The notes beneath the pieces were generated by a model. The model saw nothing but the letters and a program-made list of their open reading frames with translations, did not search any database and was not told the DNA's origin. A DNA stretch of 64,000 nt from positions 248,001 to 312,000 of the forward strand of contig BGZK01000483.1 of assembly GCA_005406025.1 (NCBI GenBank), read 5' to 3'. The position numbers were made by a program, and so were the translations under genes. This document shows, one piece after another, positions 26,407 through 40,200 of this stretch; within the stretch, counting starts at the first letter, position 1; every line of letters starts with the position of its first letter. This DNA comes from Eumeta japonica. Its lineage: Eukaryota; Arthropoda; Insecta; Lepidoptera; Psychidae.

Positions 26407-29306
26407 CATACATACAGACACCCAGACGTTATTCGGAAAATGATCGAAATAGATACATAGGAGCCTTTTGACTATGATAGCCCTAACATGCAGCATGCAA
26501 CCCACCGCTAATCCTCGAATCTGTTTTTGTACTACGAATCCTCATCTAGCGAATTCAATATTGATTTAATAGGATTGACAGATATGGAACATCTAAGCAA
26601 ACGGCTAAGTAATTACTTACCATTTCTGCGTACGTTTCATGTCAATTAGTCACCTCTTCAGGAAAATGGCGACAGTCACATCCATCATTGTAGCATGAGC
26701 GTTGAAACCACATCGCCTGATGCATAGTTGTGCAGACTGTATGACATTATTCGGAAACCTAAAGATAAATCTGTATAATAGCCAACACATACTGACTTTT
26801 ATAAATGATACCCCTAAAATAAAAAGTTCCTTGTATTGTATATGATGTAACTGAAACTATCGATAATTTAAAAGCAAATTCTAATACAGGTGTAGACAAG
26901 ATTAATACAAAATCAATTGAAGGCATAGTCTAGTTTAATACTTGAAGATCTCATCAAAATATCGAAATTCTTTGGGAAAATACTATATTGTCATCTTACT
27001 TTTCACCTAACTGACTTGAATTTGGTCCAAATACACTCTCATCTACTTTAAATCTTATCACCAAAATTAAAAACTACATATTGAGCATATTAATGCATTA
27101 AAAAAACAATAAATACCGTCAGTAACTCTCCACTATTACAAAGTTGAAATAGAGAATTTAAGTATACGAAAACAACACAATTTTTAACATATTTAACTGA
27201 CTGAACTCAAATTCTAAGGATTGGTAACTACAGCAATAACACACAAAAAATAACATACTGGATACCTCAGGGATCAATACTGGGGCCATCGCTGTTCTCA
27301 ATATACGTTAATAATATCACTACAATCGGTCTATGGGTAGAAATAATTTATATACCAACGACATTTTCTTCTTTTACTTTGATCAAAATTTCTTGGAACT
27401 AATCAATGAAACACCACTGAATCCAAGAAAATTGAACAACTGATATTCATTTAACTCAAGTTATACAAAAAAAAACCTTATATACAACCTTTTCAATAAA
27501 AAGCAAAGTAATTATCCACCATTAACTATTAATAATAAAAAAAATCATCCCTCTATAGAAAGATATCTGTATTTACAACTTGATAACGAACTTACGTTCA
27601 CTAATTGGTGCGTGACGAAAATTTGAAAAGCTGTATCCTTTACAAAATTCGAATGCTCACTGATAAAGTCTCACCTAGAATATCTTACCAAAGTATGGAC
27701 ATGCGCGGCTAAATGTAACATTCAAAATTTACAAAGGCCTCGAAACAAGATCATTAAGGCCTTATTTAAATACGATTATTTGTTAAACACAAAGATAAAT
27801 ATGAAGAAACAACTGTTCAACCTGAAACGATTGTCCAGATACAAAACTTGTATGATAATGAAAAATAATATTATTGAAAAAAAAATCATAAAAATCCAAT
27901 TTAAAAAACAGACATTTTAACACTACTCGAGAAAACCAAAAAAGTAAAAGTTACAGCGCCTTATACTAAAAATATAAAGGCAATTCGTTGATCCGTAAGA
28001 ATTGATAAATACTGTATGGACATTCTGTCAAATTTTACAGATTACGTTTACAAATTATGTTTTCACTTTTGACGCAACCCAGTCTTTATCTAACAAATGA
28101 AAGAACTGATTATGACAAATAAAGCAAAATGTGTAAGAAGCGCTTACTTTTAAGTGTCATATTTTTACAGAGATATCTCGAATTTCGTATATTTAAGGTT
28201 TTAAGGAACTTTAAAAGTTATTATAATAATAGCTTCATTATTGTTGTATTGTTGTTGAGTGCTGTAAAATTGTTATTTTTTTTCAAGCAAGAACATATGG
28301 AAACATATGTATAGCAAGTAAATGCGTTGATTTGACCATTTGTAATTTTAAGCTTGACATACAATAACATATACATGTAATAGATTCTACGGGTAAAATC
28401 TATTTATAAACTCTTTATGAACAGACAATTTCGAACCCAGTATTCCGAATTTTATGCGTTAAAAAAAAACCAATATCTATAAACAAATTGCAATTCTTAA
28501 TAATAGTATAATTCGATTATTCTATTTAGAATCATTTCAATACGCGATGCGATAAAATCTTTTTTGACGCTTATAATATAATACTGAACTACGGTTTCTA
28601 TAAGAAGTAAAAAATATACATAAGCCTTTCGTATCCTATCTCATAATCATATTGAATAATCGAAAGCTTATCAAAATCTGTTTAAGTATTCCAGATTATG
28701 TTTCATGGAAAACATTAAAATTATCATAATTAATCTTAGTCCAGTTAATAAATCCAGCATGCACTTGACCGATTATACTTTCACTTGGGTTCTGTCTTTC
28801 CGCTTCAAATAGTTAATTTATGTGACGGTAAATAAGTCAGCATTACACTTTCCTTTCGAAAACATATCTGCTATCACACATAGCACTGAAAATTTGATCC
28901 CTATTGTACACTATAAATACTTTCCAGCCATTATTGTATCTTTATTGTTAATGATTAAAATCAGTTAAGTTACAACATAAAACAACACAGTTATAGTAAT
29001 GTTACAGTCTCTTTGTGCACCCGAGTTTATTATTAGTTGGAATGGCGTTTTATACTTTAAAACTCAAACTCGTGTAGATACCCAAGTTTGAATCGAAGAC
29101 AATATCAATACAATAAATATTATATATTAAAATAAATAAAATAAGTTGTATAAAAAAAACTATATACGATACATATTGTAATCAACACACTTGTCTAAAT
29201 TGTACTTATCGCGCATATTTCGTGACCGAGTCATAAGTAAGAATAGACGCTCCTATCAAAACAACATTTACTTTCGAAGGCTTCATTTATACTTATACTA
29301 TAAATG

Positions 29307-29359
29307 AGAGACGACTTATGCTTAAAACGAATATTCCGTTTTATGCACGAGTCGTCTCT
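29307..29359. repeat. 53-bp imperfect palindrome
   Basis: agagacgacttatgcttaaa then acgaata faces its near-complement tattccgttttatgcacgag then tcgtctct, with almost no loop and about four mismatches. It could be a MITE core or the centre of a fold-back element. Confidence 0.7.
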
Positions 29360-29799
29360 TATTACGACTGCGCGTGGTGTTATGCACATTGCCGTGTGCA
29401 TAAGATCTAGCGTTGGACCAATGAGTAAATCTATCCCTAGACGTGTGTTTCTTAAGATGTTGCCATGTGGTAATTTTTGATTTTTCAATAGATCTAATAG
29501 CGGAATAAGCTTTCTCATTCAATATTTCTAAATAATTCCAAACCTATTATGCAATATGGTTTTTACTCGGTTCTATTTCAAATATAATCAACGACGATCA
29601 CATGTTGTCGTGTATTTTCTCGTAAAGTTTTCTTCAATGTCATTGACAGACTTTTTAAACTGTACATGACAATGTTCCACGATTATTTCTACTTCTTTCC
29701 TCGTCTTTCGTGTCCTTCTCTTTAACCACACACACCGGAGAAAATCCATGATTAATACATAATATAATATAATGAAAATAGGTTGTCTTTGTTCGCCAA

Positions 29800-29945
29800 T
29801 CACGTAAAAACTACTAAACGTATAGAGATGGGACTGGGACCATTCAATGCGGAATGATTTGTAGATGGTTCTAGGCTACTAATTTTCGAATTCCGTAATT
29901 CTTTCGCCATTTTATTTATAACAAAAATTACCCAGCGATGCGGGC
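29800..29945 (+). repeat. CTAG-ended lepidopteran interspersed repeat, plus copy
   Basis: It begins cacgtaaaaactactaaacg then tatagagatgggac, passes through ctaggctactaattttcg, and ends ttacccagcgatgcgggcgg then gacagctagt. The ending gcgggcgggacagctag followed by T fits the CTAG-T end seen in Helitron-like elements; that class assignment is inference. Confidence 0.5.
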
Positions 29946-30354
29946 GGGACAGCTAGTGTATAATATAATATCTTCCTACGAACTGTAATTGCTCCAAACG
30001 TAGAAAGATATAAATTTTTAAATCAACTAGCGGTCTATTGATTTTATCGTATATATAAATGATTGATTATAAATTCATTAGTCGAATTTAATACAATCAG
30101 TAATAGCTTAGTTATTAATACGTTCGCCTCCAACGCCACCGATCTTGATTCCAAAACAAGCCTGCGCCGATGAGTATTTTTTTTTATCTTAGTGTACAAT
30201 TAACAGGGAGTGATTTTAACTTCCCTTTATGGAAATTTAATAAAATCGGAAAGTTACTGTATTCACCCCGATTTTCTAAAATCGAGTTTTCACTAAATCT
30301 AGACGATTTAGAATCCAAGAAATTTATTTTATCCATTCTCCGAGTGATGTCTGG

Positions 30355-30396
30355 ATGTGCGTGCGTGCGTGCATGCTTGCGTGTGTGTGTGTCTAT
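30355..30396. repeat. TG-rich microsatellite
   Basis: gtgcgtgcgtgcgtgcatgc then ttgcgtgtgtgtgtgtc. A simple repeat, the complementary type to the CA tract at 26.34 kb. Confidence 0.85.
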
Positions 30397-31112
30397 GTAC
30401 ATGGGCAACATAGATCGTTGCAATCTGAATTCGAAATTTTTTTTTCAAATTCCTTCGTTCTTGGTTGATTAGTGTGTAATATCCATCAACTTTTTTTTCT
30501 TAAAAAACTACGTTGATTGCCGCAGAGCAAATCTAAATCTAATAACGCATTCGGTAGATATATTTGCTTAAAAACAACAAAAAGTCATTTTGTTTAAATA
30601 AATTTAAATGCTTAATCAGATAAAAAGGTATTCAAATTATATTTTTGGGTTCGGAAAGCCCTGAAAAAGCTCTTAAGCCATTCTTGGAAAAATTTGTAAG
30701 CTCTAACTTAATAATTTACTGCTAGGTGTATTTTTGAAGACCCTGAGCTCTAATGTATCAAAAATTTTCAATCATATTGTCGAATTTTTGAGCTCAAAAA
30801 GCTTTAAGGTAAGTCTTTGATTTTTGATACAACTATATTTTTATTCGCGAAACTCAAAAACACATCGATAAATATCAAAGCTTAGTTTTAGGGATTCGTT
30901 TTCCAGATTTTTTTTTAATTTTCAATAATATACAATTGTTCACTAAGCTACCAATTTGTAATTTTAAACCAATTGCCTATTAATCCTTTTTTCGAAATGC
31001 AGCTATTGATTTATATTAAGCCCACGTTCATGAGTATGCGTATTAAAATTTGGATTTCGTCTTGGAATACCACTTCAATAAAAATAAAGACAAACCAGTT
31101 ATCTAAAAATAA

Positions 31113-31118
31113 TTTATT
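31113..31118 (-). terminator. candidate polyadenylation signal of the 13-exon APN gene
   Basis: AATAAA on the minus strand (tttatt on plus), about 150 nt after the stop at 31266. Confidence 0.5.
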
Positions 31119-31265
31119 AACAAAAGAAAACAAAATTTAGGACAGCCAGCGCTGCCCGTGGATCAAAAAAACGTGAATTCACTTAATTAACAGATATTTA
31201 ATTACACAACAGACAGTCTAATTAATGAATTAGTCTTATTCCTTTTCAGGAAAGCTTTGTACGTC

Positions 31266-34200
31266 CTATAACGTCAAGTTGATCGTCAGACAGACCAGTA
31301 AAGCTACGACGCCGAGTTGAACGACGCTCGCCGAGTCCGGCGTGGTCGGCGACTCGGTGGTTGTCGTGACGGCCGGTGTGTTCGTCGTGACCGCGGGGGT
31401 GGTCTCCTCCTCCAGGACGATCTCCTGGTAACCGTTCTCGAAATACTGAACCATCTCCGTCGTCCTCGCGTTGGACCAATTCAAGTTTTCCCTTGCCGTG
31501 TTCGCGTTGTTTATATTGGCCTGGTAGGCGCCGCCCAGAATCGCTTGATTGGCGTCCAAGAACTGCACGAACTGCAACAACCATGAGGCGCGTTAACGTG
31601 ACTGGCGTTCGATGGCACATTACCTCGTGTGATGAATTCTGATAATCACATCGATTATCTGTTCCTCGGTGAGCAGCCGCGCAGCGATGTAGCTCAGGGG
31701 TGTGCTGACGCTGCCGATGCTAAAAAAAAAAATTTTGTAGTTGAAATTTCTTGATTGCAATTTATTTTAGACTATCACAAGAGCATATGATTTATATTTC
31801 TCTCGTTAAATTCAAAATTTGTGCGTATTTTTAGTAAGTACTATATACACACTCTACATATAAATTGATTATTGCTCACACTCGCTACGTGACCTTCTGA
31901 ACCTGAACACGATTATTACATATTTATGTATGGCTTTTATTAAAAGTAATAAAATGATAAACTACTGAGATCTTAAAATGATTATCCTTTCTTCTCTTAT
32001 TGATTTTTAAATTGTGAAATTTTATCAAATTGAATGTCACGGTTTATAAATCAATCAGATACAAATCAAATAAATCAACTGAACTGAAAAACATATAAAA
32101 CTATGAAAAGACACAAAGTTCCGATGACGCTAAGTTGGATAAAAAAATCCATATTATCATATAAATACGTTGAACACAAAATACTTCATCTTCAGATTCT
32201 GATTACAAGATATAATATATGAAATTCGTCAAAACAAAACGAATGAGTCCAAAGTAGTATACTTCAGGGCTTATTAATAACTAATGAAGACTTCCAATGT
32301 ATAAAACTGATCAAAACATTACGAATGAGCCCAAACTCGAGGAGTTTACTACTACCCCCTGAAGAGATCTACTACCCACCCCCTGACTTCATCGTCAGAT
32401 CCTCGTTACAAAATTTAACGTATAAGATTCGTCATAACAAAACGAATAAACCACGTTTAAGAAATTTACTCGTAATAACTGAAGAGTTCTATTGTCCACT
32501 CTTTGGTTCCATCATCAAACCCTCGATGTAATATACGGCATTTATCAACACGAATCAAATGACCCCAAATTCTAAAATCTAATAGTAGCCATTAAACAGC
32601 AGTTTTTGTTTATATATCGCAGTGTTATTGGCTAATTAAACTCTTAACCATTAATGAGTGCTGTGACTTACGTTGTCATCTCAGCACCATGAAGTGAGTA
32701 ACTCAAAAGAGAAAAGAGCCGAAAAAAAGAGCTCAAACACACTATAAGTGCCTGTAATATTTGAGGGAACCCCTCGATTTTCCTGAAATCCCATCATCAG
32801 ATCCTGACTTGATGACAATGAGACCACCTAGCAAGTATAAGCTTTCGAATACAAAAACGGTTTTTGAAATCGATTTACAATAGATTAAGATATCGTTTAA
32901 CATACACACAAAAAATAGCAACGAATTGAGTACCTTCTTTTTTTTCAAGTCGGTCGAAAATGAGGATAATTGCTTTTCATAGGTAATACGAAATTAAAAC
33001 TTTTTAATTACAGAAAACCATTTCAACAAATTCAATTGTTATTTTTCTATTTGTACACTACACTCATACTAAATAAAATAAAACTAAATAAATTACATAT
33101 AAATGTAGTCGCTATCACTCGGATTCGTTCAAGCATTGATACCAAGAATGAATATTAATAGACGTCATCTAACGAGTACTACGATAACCAACAGTTGTAT
33201 CCATACCTGGTTATATATAAGCAAAATTTGCTTAATAGTTGTATTTACTACTACTAGATGGCACTAAGCAACCATTTTCGTTGGTGCAAAAACTGTTTGC
33301 AAACCTATCCTACCTTCCAAACCTATCCACCCTACAACCGACTATTGCATTTTATCCCCATCCCTTCGACGCTCTAGAGTACAAGAGCGATCATAATGAG
33401 CAATGACCGCACTGAGAATTTGTAAAAACGACTAATGATAACTCGAAATATTTTTATCATTCGACAAATTACACTTGAAGATTTGCTTTTTGGAAACTCG
33501 CAGTAAAAGCATATGTACTTATGGTTTTGTATGACAACTTTTTTTGCTTTTTTGCCAAGTTCACTCAAGGTAGGTTACACACATGCACAATAGCCAAACT
33601 GGCAAGAATCAAAATAATGGCTTTTTTCTAACCATTCAAATATTTAAAAATAAAATATCAAAGAATTTAAATAAAACAGTGTTTTTAGTTTTTATGTGCT
33701 CCACCGCTGAATCACACCCTCTCACAATACTTTTGTTTGCAATATGTACATTATAATAAAAAATTCAACTTCGTATATGCATCTCGGATGACTGGTTTCC
33801 GTAGTAAATAATTAATCGTGCAAATTAATCTAGTAACTCTCGAACTATAATTGCAACGATGATTTTTCTTTATATAGCACTTAAAAAAATTTCATTGTTA
33901 TAACTTTAATCAAATGTTCATTATTTAAATTTAAGGTTATTACTGTAACTAAAACTAATCCGATGACATGTTGCTTCTGTTGCTTGTATAAATCATATAA
34001 ATTGGACCAGCGGTTCTGTAGCAAAAAGCGTACAAACGAACGGGCAAAATGAGATACATTGTGTTTATTAAAGTCTAAGAATGAAGATGTAATGAAAGGA
34101 TTTTGTTCACATTGATCCTGATAAGAATATAATACTTACTTTAAGTTGTTCATATTTCATTTTATAAACTTAAGTGCAAAAGATTCCTTCAAAAAATTTA

Positions 34201-37200
34201 AATAGTTTATGTTCTTCAAAAATTTGCCTATTAAGGAATCAGAAAATGAAGTGCTCTAATTGAATTGTTTACAATAAAACTGATTCAGCGTACTCACGCG
34301 TTGACCGCACTAGCGACGTTCGTCCTAAACCAGTCCAAAACTATCATGGTGTTTTCCTCGTTGCCAGTAGTGGCGGCGCTGAAGGCGCTGTTGTAGTCCT
34401 GAGGTCTGATGTTGTCGTTGTCTGCGATGATCTGGTTCAAGTAGAAGTGCAGGCGGTCCGCGATCCTGGTACAGCCCAGAGCGCTCAGGATCACCATCTT
34501 CTCGCCGGCGAGGTCTTCCTGCGTGTACCGGTTCCATAGATAATCGAAATCGGTCGCGTCCCCTTCGCGCAATCCCACGCAATACACCCAGGGACGCATG
34601 TTAGCCGGTATACTGAAATTGCAATCAGGTTGTGAGATAAAAAATATAGGTATAAAAAAGGGAAGAGAGAAATAATTATTGCAACGGTGTCTACTAACAA
34701 TTCTCCGTTTCTCAATCTTTGGAACTGTGTTCGGCCCGCTGTGACGCATCGTTCATCGCCGACGTTGCACAGGAATTCCAACAAGTACATTCTCAGTAAG
34801 TCATCCATGTACGTGCCGTTGGCCGGCTCCTCGAAGCCGAGTCGTGCGGTGACAGCTTCGCTTGAATCAATGATCAACTCCTGCAAAATTGGTAAGATAA
34901 CACGTCATCGAATTAAAATCAACTCTATTTCATCATACAAAAGCTCCACCACACCTCTAACTGAGAAAGACTGTTGGCATCGTGTGCTAATCTTCGTCTA
35001 AGGAAGTTGAATCCGCTGATGGCAGCTATCCACGGCGCGTACTCGTTTTCGAACCTCAAGAATGACAAAATGTTCAAAGCTCTCGTGTACGTCATGACTC
35101 CGGCGCGCGCCAGGGCGAACACGTCGTCGACTATCTGAAACGGGAGGGCGGGATCAGCTCCTTGACGAACTGTACGCGATATCAAAACGACATGAGAATT
35201 TAGTTAAATTTGCACTTACTTGTCCTCGGTTATGCCCGTGGATAGTTGTTCTGTCGGTGCCTCTCAAAGCCAGAGTAATGAGTCCCCAGTTAGTATCGTC
35301 GTAGTTGACTCTGTAGAATCCTAAAGAAAACCACGAAAATTAGAAGACAATTCATAACCAATGCGAGAAGAGATAAAATATATATTTAATTATCGGCGAA
35401 AATTTATAATTAAACACAATATACAGTATGTAATCGTCTAAATAATCCTTACCTTTTAACCTTAACAAGCATGATTAACACATTTGTGTGTCGTTATGAA
35501 AATTGAAATTACTAATATTCGCGTCTATTTTGCTAATCGTTGAATATGTCACTCGTGCGAGTGTGACTCTGTTTGCAGTGTCAGCTCGAAATACTGGATT
35601 ATTGCATTCATCGGATATACACAAATCATTGTATCCCAATATTTCACCTCCATAGAAAACTGCAGTGATTTTGAACTAATGTCACTAAAATACTAAATAG
35701 CCAGAATAGCAAATGCTGTTAAATAAGAAATTTAAATAAAATTTTTTGAAGAGTTTTGTAAAAAAGTATATACCAGTTTGCTGAACGTTAAAAATGACCC
35801 ATTCGTGTCCAGTCGTCCCTCTCTGGAGCACGGACACTTGCTCGGTGAGCATGGTGGGCGGCTTGGTGGTGGTGAAGTCCGGCGCCCCGCCTCGCGTCCA
35901 CGTCACCGGGATGATCCACAGGCTGGGTATTGTGGAAATTCCCACGTTACGTTCCCAACGCGCCTTAACATAATCGGACAACATATCAAACTGGTAAATT
36001 GAGTGTCAGTACGACAACAAATAAATTCTAAGTATTTACAATTCTCGTGAAAAACGCAAAATCATGGTGAAGCGAAGAAATGTTATAATACGTTATATAT
36101 TTCAATTTCACCAACTACCAATGCAACTATTTACACTACAGAACTTTCTCTACGCGAATTTGATTCCCAATTGGCCGAGTTTTTTTTATATATTTCGCTG
36201 TAGCTGTTTGTTATGTTGTGATTCGTCTCATTAAAATAACACAAAAACAATTACAATTAATTTCAAGTGTTTTTTTAACATTAATCTCTTAAGGTTCTTC
36301 GCACAGATTCTAAGAAAAATCATCAATCTCTTTCTTTCGATAGACTTTACTCTTTTACTGATTTAAATCTCAAAGTACTGAGGAATGTTTATTATTTCGC
36401 AGTTATTGTTCCCCACTCACCTGAGTCACCACCATCCGGCCGGTGCTCTGGTCCACGACGACGGTCAGCAGCGGGTGGCCGGCCTTCTCCGACCAGCCGG
36501 CCATGTAGTCGGCCACGGTGACCTGCCCGTAGCCGGCCAGCGCGCCGTCCTCCCGCGCGGCCGCGTCCAGGGCGGCGAACAGGTGCTCGGGCTCGGCCAC
36601 GTCGTACTCTCTGTGTATATGACATGTAAATCATTACTTCTGAAATAACCGGAAAAATTTTAAAAACAAAAATATTACTATATTTTAAACTAGTTCATGG
36701 AAAAATGTATCACTATTAATAATAAAGGGTTTACAAACGCTAGTGATAGAATAAAATGGAGAACTGAAACATAGAGTTAACTAGTTGAATATCAAAGCAC
36801 CACATAACTGTTGAATACTTCAATACAGTGTTTATTAGCTTTCTTTGGCCTGAGGTTTAATCTCAAATAGACATTGTCTAATACTCGATTGTCGCTATTT
36901 TTATTGAAGATTGTACGAATTTTAATTATGCTAAAAGATATTTTTAATGTTAATTTTAACCTTGACTAGCCTGTTATTACTTTAAAAGTTACTACATCAT
37001 TTAGTATCGTATTTTCAGTACCTGTAACGATGACGAAGCGATAATGATGGTGAATGTGTCTACAGCAATGATGCTTTATTTGTTACCACAGTCATAATAT
37101 GAGGGTATATAAAGTTAATTATCAAATTTGGTGTTATATTACACGGTGCAAATTATAAAATTAAACGAGGGACAATATAAATCGGCTTAGTATGAGTCGA

Positions 37201-40200
37201 AGATTAGAAAGCTATGAATCAAGAACTAAAAGTAGGGAAACACATTTTTTAATTGAAATACATAATGGAGGTATGTTGTGCGATGGTACGGAACCTTCGT
37301 TACAAAAGCTTAATTCGCAATTGACAATTTTTTTATATCTAACTAGGGGTGCTTCGAGGTCTTCGACATTTCTTTATATTGTTATACAGTTATTATCTAA
37401 ATTATGTGCTTTCCTTACACATATGTTCAACGGTCAAAATAATATTATTGAGATATTTAATATATAATTAGAGTAAATTCGTCATAATTTTGCAAAAGCG
37501 TTTTTACATTTTTTTTTTAATACCATATTTTCTGTGTTTATTCACGGAACCGTTATCCGGTTTTTTATTCTGCGTGTAACTTCGGTACAATAACAGAAAT
37601 TTTGATAGTACATAGAAAACATATAAGAGTCACTTTTTTCTCTTTTTTGCTTTGAATTTTTCTCTTCATAAGTCACATGCCTCGTGTCACACTACCTCTC
37701 CTTCAGATAGATTCGGAGTCCCTTCACGAATGTGTCCCTGCTCAGCAAGTGCTCCGTCATGCGCAGCACGGCCGCGCCGCGGGCGTACGTGATGGTCGAG
37801 AAGTGGGCGCTGACGCTGGTGGGGTCGTTGACGGTGGGGTCGGTGAGCGGGTGCGCGCTGTCGAGGGAGTCGGAGAACAGCGCGGAGTGCACCTGCTCCA
37901 CGATGAACCGCGTGTCGAATCCGAGATCCGGTCGGACCTGCCAATACGACAACTGTTTTTATGCGTATTCTTATGCTTTTATAAACACTTTTTCTAAAAG
38001 TTTATGAGAGCAATTTTTGTGAGAGCATTTGTAATTGGAACTGCTTTTGAAATTTAATCTGCGTAAATGTATAGAATTAAAAAAAAAAGTGACTAAGTTG
38101 CTGGACTTGTACCAACAACTATATTCTGTCATTTTATTATAGAATATCGTATACATCTTGATAAGAATGACACGATATTTATTAATTGTTATGTCTATAT
38201 ACATGTACCATCTTTTAAAACCTAATAAGTCTTATGAATGCTATAATGTACTGATTCTTTGTTTTATTTGTAATCCTTATCTATGACATATTTTTGAACA
38301 ATGTACGGTATTATTTGAATATAGCACTCACGTAGTCCGTAAGATAGTACTGGTAATATCTAGCGAAGCCCTCGTTCAGCCATAGGACGTCCCACCAAGC
38401 GCATGTGACTAAGTTACCGAACCACATGTGAGTTATTTCGTGGGACACGATGTTCGCGACTCTCTGCTTGTAAAAGTGATTTGAGTTCTGATAGTCGTAG
38501 AGTATTAAAGCTTCTCTGGAATGAAAAATAACGATAAATAAATGTTTTTAGCGTTAATGCCGAGTTCCATAAAGGAAGTAATTTCTCCTGGTACCTGTAA
38601 GTCAAAAGGCCCCAGTTCTCCATGGCGCCCGCTGAAAAGTCAGGTATAGCGGCCTGCTTCATGTCCATGTTGTAGGCCATTTCGTAATATGGGATTTGGG
38701 TCAAGTCCTCCATGGCCTCTAACAGAAGCTCTCCTATTTCGAGCGACCAGTCCCCGGTGTCTCCTGCGTTGTCCCTCGCATAGATATAGAAGGGGCGAGT
38801 GGCGTTAGTCGTTCTAGATACAATTTCATAGTGAGACACGATGAAGGCCAGCAGATAAGTCGACGTCCTGGGGGTCCTGTCGAAAGTCTCCGCGACTCGT
38901 CCATTGGTGAGTCTGAAAAATGAAAAACATCAAATATTTATATATGTACAGTCATAGCATTGGGTAACATTCTCGTAAATATCACATGGTTATCTCAATA
39001 GGCAACTGATAGACTGTAGAAAGATTTTTCTCTCTGTCGATCGAGGACAGAACGGTTCTCATGCGATCATAACTCTAGAATATCTGTAGAAGTAATTAAC
39101 AGTAGCATGTTATCATCCTATCAGATAAACACTACTGCGGTTACGTAGCTAGTTTAACTTGGCCATTACCATGTCATCGAGCACGGTCTTCAGCTTCGAA
39201 CCCCTATTTTTTACTTATTGCTACGTTAGTGTATATAGTGTCAATTAAAACAGATTTCCATGACCATTTCACATCTGGACTCACCTGGCTGTATTTATGA
39301 ATGAAGGATTTCAGTTCTTACGATATTAATTCACATATTCTACAGAAATTTTTTTATTACTTTCAAAAAGTAATAAAAAACCGCGTTTTCTTATTCTTTG
39401 TTATTGAATAATAAAAAAAGTTCATTATGAATGTAATTTATATGGTTTTTATCCGTGTTTTATATTCAAACAGTCAGATGGTGTTAAACAATCATTTACA
39501 AAAAATAAAATCATTAATACATTATACTTGTGTTTTAATTTTTGAAAAAGTATAATAATTCACAAATTAACAAAAAAAACTTATGAAAATAAAATGTGAT
39601 TTAAATAAAATGTACATTTAAAACTTATACTTATTTTAAATAACGCATGTAATTTATTCAATTAATTATATGCAATATTTTTATTTAAAATTACACGAAT
39701 GTTGTCGAGCTCTATCCAACAAAGAATAACGTGATATGCTTGCAGGTCAAAAGTTAATTCCGTACCAGTACCGTATCCATACCGATCCAGAAGTTATACT
39801 GCGGGAGTTCCATTTTGACATTTAGATTAAACGAGGTTTTTGAATAATAAAAACTTACGTTTGAGTATTGATTAAAGGCATATTAGATATGGTCGGACTG
39901 AAAGAAGCCTCTCGCTCGATGGTGATGTCAAAGGTAGCCTTGAAGCCGGGCTCGTCATAGCAGGGGAACGCCTGACGCGCGTGCCCCGGCTGGAATTGGG
40001 TTGTAGCCATCCACCTGGGAACATCCGGGTCGAATACACGATGTTGAGCAAATTTAATAATTAGAGCTTAAATAAGTAGATCGTTCTTAGACTCCAGCTA
40101 AAAATCTACAGTTAGGGCTCCGTACCCAAAATATACCAACGGAACCCTATCATTATGGCTCCGTTGTCCATCTGTCCGTTTGTCTGTTCGTCTGTCAGGG

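Larger units (their letters stand above)
25590..28100 (+). mobile_element. decayed non-LTR retrotransposon (LINE), ORF1-like and reverse transcriptase remnants
   Basis: The clearest mark is at about 27258-27330, which reads WIPQGSILGPSLFSIYVNNI, the conserved PQGSxLGPxLFxxYxND block of reverse transcriptases in jockey/CR1-type LINEs. Upstream, at about 26890, is NTGVDKINTKSI, matching the TGxDxIxxKxL start of the RT domain. Downstream, at about 27665-27830, are pieces of the thumb/C-terminal region (LQRPRNKIIKALF). An open stretch at 25590-25770 encodes a coiled-coil-like segment (KKELTDIKFENSEIQQEISN), reminiscent of LINE ORF1 proteins. Many stops and frameshifts break it, so it is dead. Joining the ORF1-like and RT parts into one element is inference. 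No clear 3' tail or target-site duplication was found. Confidence 0.6.
28101..31112. other. intergenic stretch downstream of the 13-exon gene, no gene seen
   Basis: AT-rich with short random frames. It contains the 53-bp palindrome (29.3 kb), a CTAG-ended repeat copy (29.8 kb) and a TG-rich microsatellite (30.36 kb), listed separately. Confidence 0.5.

Noticed and set aside
32180..32580. Regularly spaced repeats that might suggest a CRISPR array
   Set aside because: Repeats are degenerate, unevenly spaced and intronic in an animal gene; they match an interspersed lepidopteran repeat type.
35963..35990. Alternative acceptor at 35991-35993 for exon 7 of the 13-exon gene
   Set aside because: It would add nine residues not found in the paralogues; the acceptor at 35964-35966 gives exactly the 190-nt length of the matching exon in the 14-exon gene.
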